From the NCBI GenBank assembly GCA_036405815.1, contig DASWWX010000065.1:87154-151153 (forward strand): a DNA stretch of 64,000 bases, written 5' to 3'. Each line of letters begins with the position of its first letter. Positions within the stretch are counted from its first letter, which is position 1. The DNA is from Solimonas sp036405815. GTDB lineage: Bacteria; Pseudomonadota; Gammaproteobacteria; Nevskiales; Nevskiaceae. The translations under genes were made by a program, and so were the position numbers. This document shows, piece by piece, positions 41,375 to 50,078 of this stretch. The notes beneath the pieces were generated by a model. It was not told where the DNA came from. It did no database searches and was given only the letters and a program-made list of their open reading frames with translations.

Positions 41375-42649
41375 TTACCCTGCCTTGCGCAGCGTGACCT
41401 GCATGAGGTCGATACTGCCGGTGCGGAAGCCGCACTCGCAATAGCTGAGGTAGTACCGCCACATGCGCAGGAAGCGCTCGTCGAACTGCTGCACCACCTG
41501 CTCGCGCACCGCCAGCACGTTCCGGTGCCAGTGCGCGAGGGTGTCCGCATAGTCGCGCGCATAGAAACGCGCATCCTCGGCGGTCATGCCCGCTTCGAAC
41601 GCCAGATCCTGGAAGCGGCCGGGCGTGCACAGCATGCCGCCGGGAAAGATGTACTTCTGGATGAAGTCGCGCTTGCGGCGATACTCGTCGAAGATCTTCG
41701 GGCTGATGGTGATGCCCTGAATCGCCGCCCGGCCGCCCGGCTTGAGCGCCTTCTCGATGGCGGCAAAGTAGCCGGGCCAGTATTCCTCGCCCACGGCCTC
41801 ATACATTTCGATCGACACCACGCGATCGTACTGCGCCTGGATGTCGCGGTAGTCGCGGATCTCGAACTGGATGCGCGCCGACAGGCCCTCTGCGTCGGCT
41901 CGTCGCTGCGCCTCGGCCAGCTGCTCTTTGCTCAACGTGATGCTGGTGACGCGGCATCCCGAACGCTGCGCGGCGTAGATCGCAAAGCCGCCCCAGCCGG
42001 AACCGATCTCGAGCAGATGGTGTTCGGGTTTGAGGTCCAGGCGCTCGTACATCAGCCGGAACTTGTTGAGCTGCGCGTCCTTCAGCGTTTCATTGGCCTC
42101 GGCGGGCGTGCCGGCCGCTGCACCGCTCGATTCTTCCCGGGCCGCGAACACGGCGGACGAATAGGCCATCGTGTCGTCGAGCCACAGCTTGTAGAACTCG
42201 TTGCCGAGATCGTAGTGATACTCGATGTTCTCTCGCGAGCCACGCTTGGTATTGGCGCGCAGCTTGTGCTGAATCCAGCCATAGAAGCGCCCGATCAGAT
42301 TCTTCTCGTACGGACCCTTGTAATAGGGCTCGTTGAGATAAAGCACCTCCAGCAGACGCGTGAGATCGGGGGAATCCCAGTCGCCTTCAAGATAAGCCTC
42401 GCCGAAGCCGACCTCGCCGCCGCGTAGCACGCGGCCGATCACGGCGGACGACCGCAGATACAGCACGCCGTGGGGGCCCTCCTGCGCGCCGCGGAATTGG
42501 TGCACCCCGCCATTGGGCAAGGTCACATCCAGCGAGCCGATGCGCATCCCCTTGAGCATGTACATCAGCACGCGCAATCCGAGCGACGTCGACGCGGGCC
42601 GGTCGCCGCTGTGCGTTGCGCTTTCTGTCTGGTCCAGCACCTGACTCAT
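41375..42649 (-). CDS. cfa: Cyclopropane-fatty-acyl-phospholipid synthase family methyltransferase
   Basis: A 424-residue SAM-dependent enzyme that methylates double bonds in phospholipid acyl chains. An N-terminal lipid-binding region is followed by NIEYHYDLGNEFYKLWLDDTMAYSSAVF, the SAM motif LEIGSGWGGFA, SIEMYEAVGEEYWPGYF and the late GGMLCTPGRFQDL cysteine. Placement with an FAD oxidoreductase and DUF1365 suggests a specialised lipid modification rather than the lone stationary-phase Cfa of E. coli. Confidence 0.94.
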   Translation of the reverse strand: MSQVLDQTESATHSGDRPASTSLGLRVLMYMLKGMRIGSLDVTLPNGGVHQFRGAQEGPHGVLYLRSSAVIGRVLRGGEVGFGEAYLEGDWDSPDLTRLLEVLYLNEPYYKGPYEKNLIGRFYGWIQHKLRANTKRGSRENIEYHYDLGNEFYKLWLDDTMAYSSAVFAAREESSGAAAGTPAEANETLKDAQLNKFRLMYERLDLKPEHHLLEIGSGWGGFAIYAAQRSGCRVTSITLSKEQLAEAQRRADAEGLSARIQFEIRDYRDIQAQYDRVVSIEMYEAVGEEYWPGYFAAIEKALKPGGRAAIQGITISPKIFDEYRRKRDFIQKYIFPGGMLCTPGRFQDLAFEAGMTAEDARFYARDYADTLAHWHRNVLAVREQVVQQFDERFLRMWRYYLSYCECGFRTGSIDLMQVTLRKAG

Positions 42650-42678
42650 GGCTTCACTTTTCCGTCGTTATCGTTGTT

Positions 42679-43431
42679 TCAGCTCACATCCGGCCGCAGC
42701 GGCGCTGGCTTGCGATGGAACGTCGCACCGCGCAACCACAGCTTCAGCGCTTCCCAGTGGATGCCGGCAACGACCTTCACCGTCATCCACGGCATCCGCA
42801 GGACCTGCCCGAAAATCGCTGCGTCGGTCAGCGCACGACGCTCGCCGGCGAGCGTGGCATCGAGAATCGGCACACCCTCTCGCGTCTCGTGGATCGCTAG
42901 CCGCACGCGCGCTTCCGGCGCGCCGAGCGTGAAGCGATAACGCCCGGCGCGATCGAAGAAGGGCGAGACATGAAAGACCTTGTCCTTCTCCATGACCAAC
43001 TCATACGGCAGCGGCGCGCCGCCGGATGCGAGCACGTAGCAGTGCTTCTCGCCGAACGTGTTGTTGACCTCGACGATCACGGCGCGCAGCCCGCCGTCGC
43101 GGTGCTCGCAGTACCACAGGCTGATCGGGTTGAAGGCAAAGCCCAGCACGCGCGGAAACGCCAGCAGGCGGATGCGGCCGCCGGCCAGATCGATGCCCTG
43201 GCCCCGCAGCAGGCGTTCGGCCCAGGCGCGCAGGCCGCCACCATCGCCGTGATCGCGGTCGTGCAGGGCCAGCAGGTTGAAGCGGTTGTATGAGAACCAG
43301 CGCAGGCGCGCCGCCAGCGCGTCGACGCGATCGACGTCGACCAGCAGGTAGAACACGCGGTAGACGAAGCGATACAGCGGCGGCACCAGGCGCCGATGCA
43401 TGACGCGCGTGACGTACAGCGCGCCGTCCAT
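42679..43431 (-). CDS. DUF1365 domain protein
   Basis: A 250-residue protein with the family features VMHRRLVPPLYRFVYRVFYLLVDVD, RVLGFAFNPISLWYCEH, EVNNTFGEKHCYVL and KVFHVSPFF. The start at 43431 is 2 nt after the stop of the FAD oxidoreductase. An alternative ATG at 43461 would overlap that gene. DUF1365 is almost always beside Cfa-like methyltransferases and FAD amine-oxidase-like proteins, and is presumed to act on fatty acyl chains. Confidence 0.9.
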   Translation of the reverse strand: MDGALYVTRVMHRRLVPPLYRFVYRVFYLLVDVDRVDALAARLRWFSYNRFNLLALHDRDHGDGGGLRAWAERLLRGQGIDLAGGRIRLLAFPRVLGFAFNPISLWYCEHRDGGLRAVIVEVNNTFGEKHCYVLASGGAPLPYELVMEKDKVFHVSPFFDRAGRYRFTLGAPEARVRLAIHETREGVPILDATLAGERRALTDAAIFGQVLRMPWMTVKVVAGIHWEALKLWLRGATFHRKPAPLRPDVS

Positions 43432-43433
43432 CT

Positions 43434-44771
43434 TCAGATCGTGGTCCACGACGGCAGGCATTCGCGATCGATCCCCGCTACGGCGCGCAGGCCCGAGACG
43501 AGCCCGTCCTCGTGGAAACCGTACCCCGACCAGGCCCCCGCCCACCAGAGGCCGCCGGCATTCTGGATCGACGCCAGGTCGCGATGCGTGGCGACGCTGT
43601 CCGGGCCGTAATGCGGGTGGTGGTAGACCGTGTCGTAGAGAATCCGCTCGCGCGGAATCTCGCGGGTCGGGTTCAGCGTGACCACGTAGTTGACCGGCCC
43701 CGGAATGCCCTGCAACAGGTTCATCCAGTAGCTGCCGGAGATCGGGCGGTCGTGCACCTCGCGCGCCAGATCGCAGGGCTGGAAGGCCGCGTCGTCGATG
43801 TAGTTCCACGACGCCCAGGCCGCGCGGCGGCGCGGCAGATAGGATTCGTCGGTGTGCAGCACCACGCGGCTGGCGTTGTACGGAATGCCGCCGAGCACGC
43901 GGCGCTCCTCGTCACTGGCGTCGGCGAGCAGCCGCAGCGCCTGATCCGAATGCGTCGCGCAGATCACGCGCTCGTAACGTTCGACCCCGGCGGCCGAGCG
44001 CAGCTCCACGCCGCCGTCGACGCGCCGCAAGCTCTCGACCGGCGTATGCAGGCGCAGCGCACCGCGGTATTCGGCGAGGATCTTCTTGACGTACTCGTGG
44101 CTGCCGCCGATCACCGTATGCCAGGTCGGCTGCTGGGTGGCGGTGAACAGCGAGTGCGCATCGAAGAAGCGCATGAAGTCGGCGGCGGGATACTCCATCG
44201 CCTTGCGCGGTGAACAGCTCCAGATCAGCCCGGCCATCGGCAGCAGGTAGCGCGCCTGCAGCTCCTTGGAGAATCCGGCCGACTGCAGGAACTCGCCGAG
44301 CGAACCTTGCGGCAGATCGCCGGATCGCAGCAGGCGGTTGCAGTCGCGGTTGAGGCGCAGGATGTCGAGCAGCAGCCGGTAGTGCGCCGGCCGCAGCAGG
44401 TTGGCGTATTGCGCGAACACCGTGAACAGGTTGTCGCTGCCCTTCCACTCGTAGGCACCGCCGCCGAGCGAGACCCCGAACGACATGCTGGTCGGCCGCG
44501 TGCGCACGCCCAGCTCGCCGAACAGCGCGGTCAGGTTCGGATAGTTGATGCCGTTGTAGACGATCCAGCCCGTATCCACCGGCACCGTGGCCGCCGCGAC
44601 CGGAGCCTCGGCCGGAGCGGTCGCCGCGCCCGTCGGTGTCGGCACCAGAACGGTGTGGGTGTGGCCGCCGACGCGCCCGTCCTGCTCGAACAGCGTGACC
44701 TCATGCCGACGGGCGAGGCGCCAAGCCGCCGACAGTCCGGCAATGCCGGAGCCAATGACCGCGATCTTCAT
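43434..44771 (-). CDS. FAD-dependent oxidoreductase (amine-oxidase-like) of the cfa cluster
   Basis: A 445-residue flavoprotein with the N-terminal FAD motif IAVIGSGIAGLSAAWRLA and the GGHTHTV second-ribose loop. Family markers are MSFGVSLGGGAYEWKGS, ICATHSDQALRLL and a C-terminal GLWWAGAWSGYGFHEDGLVSG. This type of protein pairs with DUF1365 and Cfa in oxidant-responsive lipid modification operons of several proteobacteria. It is the first gene of the operon. Confidence 0.9.
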   Translation of the reverse strand: MKIAVIGSGIAGLSAAWRLARRHEVTLFEQDGRVGGHTHTVLVPTPTGAATAPAEAPVAAATVPVDTGWIVYNGINYPNLTALFGELGVRTRPTSMSFGVSLGGGAYEWKGSDNLFTVFAQYANLLRPAHYRLLLDILRLNRDCNRLLRSGDLPQGSLGEFLQSAGFSKELQARYLLPMAGLIWSCSPRKAMEYPAADFMRFFDAHSLFTATQQPTWHTVIGGSHEYVKKILAEYRGALRLHTPVESLRRVDGGVELRSAAGVERYERVICATHSDQALRLLADASDEERRVLGGIPYNASRVVLHTDESYLPRRRAAWASWNYIDDAAFQPCDLAREVHDRPISGSYWMNLLQGIPGPVNYVVTLNPTREIPRERILYDTVYHHPHYGPDSVATHRDLASIQNAGGLWWAGAWSGYGFHEDGLVSGLRAVAGIDRECLPSWTTI

Positions 44772-44856
44772 GTTGTTCTAATCGTGCCGGGCGGGAAACG
44801 ATCCGCCATACCGACAATACGCAGATGCCGCCGATCGGGATGCGGGCGACCGCCTT

Positions 44857-45522
44857 TTATGACGCCTTTTTCGTGGCGTCCTTCTTCAGCAGGGGCTCCA
44901 GCGTCGGCCAGACCGCGTCCAGCATCTTCGGCTGGGCCACCGCAGCCGGGTGGATGCCGTCGTCGAGGAAGGCATCCGGATCGAGCGCGAACGACTCCAG
45001 GAAGAACGGCACCAGCGGGGCCTTGAGCTGCGTCGCCGCCGTGGCGAAGACCTTGCGGAAATCTTCCGTGTACGCCGGCCCGTAGTTGGACGGAATGCGC
45101 ATCTCGAACAGAACCGGCGTCGCCCCGGCCTTGCGGCTCAGCGTCGCCATCTCGACCAGGCTCTCCTGCAGCCGCGCCAGCGGCAGGCCGCGCAGGCCAT
45201 CGTTGGCGCCCAATTCGATCAGAACGATTTCCGGTTTGTAGCGGTCCAACAGCCCAGGCAGGCGACGCAATCCGCCGGCGGTGGTCTCGCCGCTGATGCT
45301 GGCGTTGATGACTTGGTGCGGATAGCCTCGCGCCTTCAGCCGCTGCTCCAGCAGCGTCACCCAGCCTTGCGTCGCCGGGATGCCGTACGCGGCGCTGAGG
45401 CTATCGCCCAGCACCATCAACGTCGGCGTGGACGCGGGCGCACCGGTCTCGGCGCGCGCGGTCTGCGCGGCCAGCGCCAGCATCACGAAGCACAGGAATC
45501 GGAACATCGTGGGGAACTTCAT
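44857..45522 (-). CDS. tesA: Arylesterase / multifunctional acyl-CoA thioesterase I TesA
   Basis: Exported SGNH hydrolase of about 221 residues. A signal peptide (cleavage near ARAET) is followed by block I MVLGDSLSAAYGI (nucleophile Ser41), block II SISGETTAGG, block III ELGANDGLRG and block V DGIHP. TesA hydrolyses thioesters and esters in the periplasm. The start at 45522 lies on the opposite strand over the ybbA start codon; an ATG at 45507 is an alternative that leaves a shorter signal. Divergent tesA/ybbA matches E. coli. Confidence 0.93.
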   Translation of the reverse strand: MKFPTMFRFLCFVMLALAAQTARAETGAPASTPTLMVLGDSLSAAYGIPATQGWVTLLEQRLKARGYPHQVINASISGETTAGGLRRLPGLLDRYKPEIVLIELGANDGLRGLPLARLQESLVEMATLSRKAGATPVLFEMRIPSNYGPAYTEDFRKVFATAATQLKAPLVPFFLESFALDPDAFLDDGIHPAAVAQPKMLDAVWPTLEPLLKKDATKKAS

Positions 45523-46198
45523 GGAGTCAGGTACGGTGGTGGTTGCCGCGCGCGGCGTCGGCAAGCAGGTTAACAGCGGCGACGCGCCGCTGACGATTCT
45601 GACCGGCGTTTCGCTGGAAATATCCGCAGGCGAGTCGGTGGCGATCGTCGGCCGCTCGGGCTCCGGCAAGACCACGCTGCTGTCGCTGCTCGCCGGCCTG
45701 GACCTGCCGAGCAGCGGCGACGTGCACCTGGACGGCCATGCGCTGGGCGCGCTGGACGAGGACGCCCGCGCCGGCCTGCGCGCCGGCCGCGTCGGCTTCG
45801 TGTTCCAGTCGTTCCAGCTGCTCGCCGGCTTCACGGCGCTGGAGAACGTGATGCTGCCGGCGGAACTGGCGGGTCTGGCGGATGCCGGCGACCGCGCGCG
45901 CGCCGCGCTGGAACGCGTCGGCCTCGGTCAGCGCCTGCATCACTATCCGCATCAGCTGTCCGGTGGTGAACAGCAGCGCGTCGCCATCGCGCGCGCCTAC
46001 AGCGGCAACCCCAAGATCCTGTTCGCCGACGAGCCGACCGGCAATCTCGACACCACCACCGGCGCGCAGATCATCGAACTGCTGTTCGAACTCAATCGCA
46101 GTGCCGGCACCACGCTGGTGCTGGTCACGCACGACGCCGGGCTGGCGGCGCGCTGCGGCCGCACGCTGACGCTGCGCGAGGGCCGGCTCGATGGCTGA
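45521..46198 (+). CDS. ybbA: ABC transporter ATP-binding protein YbbA
   Basis: A 225-residue ATPase of the LolD/MacB-like group. Walker A is GRSGSGKTT, then the Q-loop VFQSFQLL, the ABC signature LSGGEQQRVAIARA, Walker B ILFADEPTGNLD and the switch histidine VTHDAGLA. GGGGAA lies 5 nt before the ATG. Its usual partner is the permease YbbP, here found at 47462-49936 on the same strand but separated by an antisense gene. Confidence 0.94.
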   Translation: MESGTVVVAARGVGKQVNSGDAPLTILTGVSLEISAGESVAIVGRSGSGKTTLLSLLAGLDLPSSGDVHLDGHALGALDEDARAGLRAGRVGFVFQSFQLLAGFTALENVMLPAELAGLADAGDRARAALERVGLGQRLHHYPHQLSGGEQQRVAIARAYSGNPKILFADEPTGNLDTTTGAQIIELLFELNRSAGTTLVLVTHDAGLAARCGRTLTLREGRLDG

Positions 46199-46217
46199 GC
46201 GGGGCGCGGGCCCGCGC

Positions 46218-47357
46218 TCAGGTGCCGTGCTGCCGCTGACGATGGTGGTAGTGCCAGGCCACCGCCAGCATCGTGCCGAAAACGGCGACCAACATCGTCG
46301 CCTCGGTGACCGCGTCGAGCGGACTCTCGTCGCGGTCCACCAGCGCGAATGCCATCAGGGCGAGGAACAGGTGCGTGCCGAATACGCGCAGCGAGGCGCG
46401 ACCGAGCAGGCCCAGCAACGCCATCGCCGCATTGCGCAGCAACATCGACAGCCGCGGCAGCAGCAGGCCGATCGTGATCGCGAGCACGGCGAAATTGAGC
46501 ACGCGCAGCGGCCGCAGCACGACCTTGTCGAACAGCGGCACGTCGCCGGGCGCGAGCAGCGGAATGCCGACGTTCATCAGCGCCGCCTCGAGCACGCCGT
46601 GATACCAGGCCAGATAAGCCAGCGCGGTCAGCACGGCGGCGACGCGCATCGACCGACGCGGCAGCTGCGCGGGCAGGCGATGCTCGGACATCAGATGTCC
46701 GCTCCACAGGCCGAACACCCACAGCAGCTGCCAGGCGAAATCGTCGAAGTAGCCCAGCGCCGGCAGCGGCAGGGTCGGCACGCGATCGCCGGTCAGCAGG
46801 TTGAAGCCGTCGAGCAGCAGCGCGCGTCCGCCAACCTGCGCGAACACCCAGATCAGCGCGCTGCAGAACAGCACCGGGGCCCAGCCGTGACGCCGCGCCT
46901 GGCCGAGCCAGACCGGCGTCAGCAGCAGCATGACGATGTAGGTCGGCAGGATGTCGAGCAGCGGCGGCTGGTACAGCAGCAGCGGCGCGGTCCACAGCGC
47001 CAGGCCCGGCTGCTCGAAGTAGAAGCTCAGCAGATTGCGCAGCAGCGGCCGCTCGGCGTAATGCCCCAGCGCCGCACCGATCGTGAACAGAAACACCAGC
47101 AAGGCCAGATGCCAGCCGTACAACTCCCGGGCGCGCGCGAACAGCTTGGCGCGCATCCACGTCTCGCCATGCATCGCCATGCCGCGCCAGTACAGCAGGC
47201 CGGCGACGAAACCGGACAGGAACACGAAACCCTCGGCCGCCGACACGAAACCGAAGGCCTGGCTGCTGTAGGCGGAGAAGCGCGTCGGCAGGTGCGTGAT
47301 CGTCATCAGCACCAGCAGCAGGCCGCGCAGCGCGTCGAGTTCGGCGCGTCGATTCAT
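46218..47357 (-). CDS. opgC: OpgC-family membrane acyltransferase
   Basis: A polytopic membrane protein of about 379 residues with around ten hydrophobic helices. The start NRRAELDALRGLLLVLMTITHLPTRF and the segment AFGFVSAAEGFVFLSGFVAGLLYW are hallmarks of OpgC, which succinylates osmoregulated periplasmic glucans. No opgGH genes are nearby, so the acceptor is unknown. It is transcribed against and between ybbA and ybbP, ending 19 nt from the ybbA stop. Confidence 0.85.
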   Translation of the reverse strand: MNRRAELDALRGLLLVLMTITHLPTRFSAYSSQAFGFVSAAEGFVFLSGFVAGLLYWRGMAMHGETWMRAKLFARARELYGWHLALLVFLFTIGAALGHYAERPLLRNLLSFYFEQPGLALWTAPLLLYQPPLLDILPTYIVMLLLTPVWLGQARRHGWAPVLFCSALIWVFAQVGGRALLLDGFNLLTGDRVPTLPLPALGYFDDFAWQLLWVFGLWSGHLMSEHRLPAQLPRRSMRVAAVLTALAYLAWYHGVLEAALMNVGIPLLAPGDVPLFDKVVLRPLRVLNFAVLAITIGLLLPRLSMLLRNAAMALLGLLGRASLRVFGTHLFLALMAFALVDRDESPLDAVTEATMLVAVFGTMLAVAWHYHHRQRQHGT

Positions 47358-47461
47358 CGCTCGTCCAATCGGGAGGCCGGGTCGCGCCCGGCAGGCCGGC
47401 GCCCGCGCCGGTGCCCGGATTCTACGTCGCCTGTCGCCCCCCTCGCAGCCGGAGCCCACCG

Positions 47462-49936
47462 ATGAACGCCCTGCGCCATGCCTGGCGTCGCCTGAGCCGC
47501 GGCTGGAAGAGCGGCGAGCTGTTCATTCTCGGTCTGGCGCTCGCCGTCGCGGTCGCGGCGGTCAGCGGCGTCAATCTGTTCACCGAGCGCGTGCGCAGCG
47601 CGCTCGCCGCGCAGACCGGCGATGCGCTCGGCGCGGATCTCGCGTTCGAATCGCGCAAGCCGCTGCCCGAAACGCTGCGCGCTCCGGATGCGTCGGTGCA
47701 GTCGGTGGATCTGGCCTCCTTCGCCAGCGTGGTGTTCTCCGGCGAGGTCTCGACGCTGGCCTCGATCAAGGCCGTGGCCGCGGGTTATCCGTTGCGCGGC
47801 GCCTTGCTGATCGCCGACGAGCCTTTTGGCGCGACGCGCATCGCCGACGGCATCCCGCCACGCGGCGAAGCCTGGGCCGATGCGCGCCTGTGGCAGGAGT
47901 TGCAGCTGCAGCCGGGCGCCAGCGTGCAGACCGGTGCGATCGCGCTGCGCGTGACCGCGGTGATCGACAACGAACCGGACCGTGGCAACGGCTTCAGCGA
48001 TCTGGCGCCGCGGCTGATGATCCATCACGACGATCTCGCCGCCACGCAGCTCGTCGGCCCCGGCAGTCGCGTCGAGTACGGCCGCCTGTTCGCCGGCACG
48101 CCGGCCGCGCTGCAGCCGCTGCTCGACGCCGAACCGCCGCCGAACGTGAAGCGTAAGACGCCGCAGGATGCGCGCCCGGAAATCCGCAACGCGCTGGACC
48201 GCGCCGGCCAGTTCCTCGATATCGCCGTGCTCGCCGCGACGCTGCTGGCCTGCGCCGCGGTGGCGCTGTCGGCTCGGCAATACGGCGAGAAGCTGCGCGA
48301 CGAGATCGCGCTGTTGAAAGCCATGGGCGCGCGCAGCGGTTTCCTCGGCCGCGCGCTGCTGCTGCAATTGCTGCTGCTCGGCCTGCTCGGCAGTCTGGTC
48401 GGCGCTGCGGTTGGTTACGGTCTGCAAGCCGCGATTGCCGGCCTGCTCGGCAATCTGCTGATGCTGTCGTTGCCGCCGGCACCCCTGTGGCCGCTGTTTG
48501 CAGCCGCCTCGCTTGGTTTGCTGATGCTGATGGGCTTTGCCGCGCCGCCCTTGCTCGACGCACGGCGCACACCGCCGCTGCGTGTGTTCCAGCGTGCGGA
48601 AACCGGCTCGACCGGTTCACGCCTGATCTGGCTGTCGGCGCTCGGCACCGCCGCCGCGCTGCTGTGGCTGGCCACCGGCGAGCCGAAGATGGCGATGGCC
48701 GTGCTCGGTGGCGCCGGCGCGACGCTGGTCGCGCTCGCCCTGCTGGCCTGGCTGCTGGTGCTGGCGCTGTCGCCGCTGAAGCGCGCGGTCGGCGTGTCGT
48801 GGCGCTTCGGCCTGGGCAACGTCGCGCGCCGGCGCCGCGCCACGGTCGCGCAGGTCACCGCACTGGGCCTCGCACTTCTGGCGCTGCTGCTGGTGTCGAT
48901 CGTGCGCCAGGACCTGCTGGTGAGCTGGCAGCAGAAACTGCCGCCGGAAACGCCGAACCAGTTCCTGATCAACATCCAGACCGATCAGGTCGAACCCTTG
49001 AAGGCATTTTTCGCCGAGCGCGGCTTTCCGGCGCTGGAGCTGTGGCCGATGGCGCGCGGCCGCCTGGTCGAACTCAATGGCGAGGCCGTGGATGCCGATT
49101 CCTTCGAAGATCCCGAAACGCGACGCTGGATCAACCGCGAGTTCAACCTGTCATGGGGTGACACGCTGAACCCCGACAACCGCATCATCGATGGCCAGTG
49201 GTGGGGCGAGTCCGGCCACGGCCAGCCCTGGCTGTCGGCAGACGACTACGTCATCAAGCGTCTCAACGTGAAGCGTGGGGACACGATGACGCTGGATTTT
49301 GCTGGCGAGCGCATCACGTTCACGATCCACAACTTCCGCACCGTGGAGTGGGACAGCTTCAAACCCAACTTCTTCCTGCTGACGCCGCCCGGCGTGCTGG
49401 AGGACCGCGCGGCGGCGCAGTGGCTGACCAGCTTCCGCCTCGAACCGCAGAATCGCGCGCTGCTGCGCGAGCTGATCCTGGCCTTCCCCAACGTCACCGT
49501 GCTCGACATCGAGACGATGATGAACCAGGTGCGCGGCATCATGGATCGCATCGTGCGCGCGGTGGAGTTCATCTTCCTGTTCACGCTCGCCGCCGGCCTG
49601 TGCGTGCTGCTGGCCGCGATCGAAGGCACGCGCGCCGAACGCGTGCGCGAGACTGCGCTGCTGCGCGCACTCGGCGCGCGCTCCGGGCTGATCGTGCGCG
49701 GCCTGCTCGCCGAGTACGCGGTGCTGGGCGGCCTCGCCGGCCTGGTCGCCGCGATCGCCGCGCAGACCGTAGCCTGGGTATTGGCCGAGCAGGTGTTCAA
49801 GATTCCCTACGGCCCGCGGCCGCAGTTGTGGGCGGTCGGCACGCTGCTCGGCGCCGGCGTGGTGGCCTTGCTGGGCTGGGTGTCGCTGCGACCGACGCTG
49901 CGCACGCCACCGAAAGTGGTGTTGCAGCAGGGATAA
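47462..49936 (+). CDS. ybbP: ABC transporter permease YbbP (FtsX-like)
   Basis: An 824-residue permease with two FtsX domains. The N-terminal helix (about 20-40) is followed by a large periplasmic domain, three helices near 250-390, an additional pair around 400-450, a second periplasmic domain (NQFLINIQTDQVEPL ... INREFNLSWG) and three C-terminal helices. It partners with YbbA. GGAG is 8 nt before the ATG. Substrate is unknown; export of membrane-damaging lipids or organic compounds has been suggested for relatives. Confidence 0.93.
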   Translation: MNALRHAWRRLSRGWKSGELFILGLALAVAVAAVSGVNLFTERVRSALAAQTGDALGADLAFESRKPLPETLRAPDASVQSVDLASFASVVFSGEVSTLASIKAVAAGYPLRGALLIADEPFGATRIADGIPPRGEAWADARLWQELQLQPGASVQTGAIALRVTAVIDNEPDRGNGFSDLAPRLMIHHDDLAATQLVGPGSRVEYGRLFAGTPAALQPLLDAEPPPNVKRKTPQDARPEIRNALDRAGQFLDIAVLAATLLACAAVALSARQYGEKLRDEIALLKAMGARSGFLGRALLLQLLLLGLLGSLVGAAVGYGLQAAIAGLLGNLLMLSLPPAPLWPLFAAASLGLLMLMGFAAPPLLDARRTPPLRVFQRAETGSTGSRLIWLSALGTAAALLWLATGEPKMAMAVLGGAGATLVALALLAWLLVLALSPLKRAVGVSWRFGLGNVARRRRATVAQVTALGLALLALLLVSIVRQDLLVSWQQKLPPETPNQFLINIQTDQVEPLKAFFAERGFPALELWPMARGRLVELNGEAVDADSFEDPETRRWINREFNLSWGDTLNPDNRIIDGQWWGESGHGQPWLSADDYVIKRLNVKRGDTMTLDFAGERITFTIHNFRTVEWDSFKPNFFLLTPPGVLEDRAAAQWLTSFRLEPQNRALLRELILAFPNVTVLDIETMMNQVRGIMDRIVRAVEFIFLFTLAAGLCVLLAAIEGTRAERVRETALLRALGARSGLIVRGLLAEYAVLGGLAGLVAAIAAQTVAWVLAEQVFKIPYGPRPQLWAVGTLLGAGVVALLGWVSLRPTLRTPPKVVLQQG

Positions 49937-50078
49937 CGGCAGAAAAACGGCAGGCGCCGCCCCGACCCATCGACGCGGGCGGCGCCCCGGCGGACCGAAA
50001 TGGGTAAAATTGCGGCCCTTTCGCCCACCGGGGGCTGTCCCCGGCCCCCGTCCCGCTACCGTTTCAGGGAGTTTCTCG

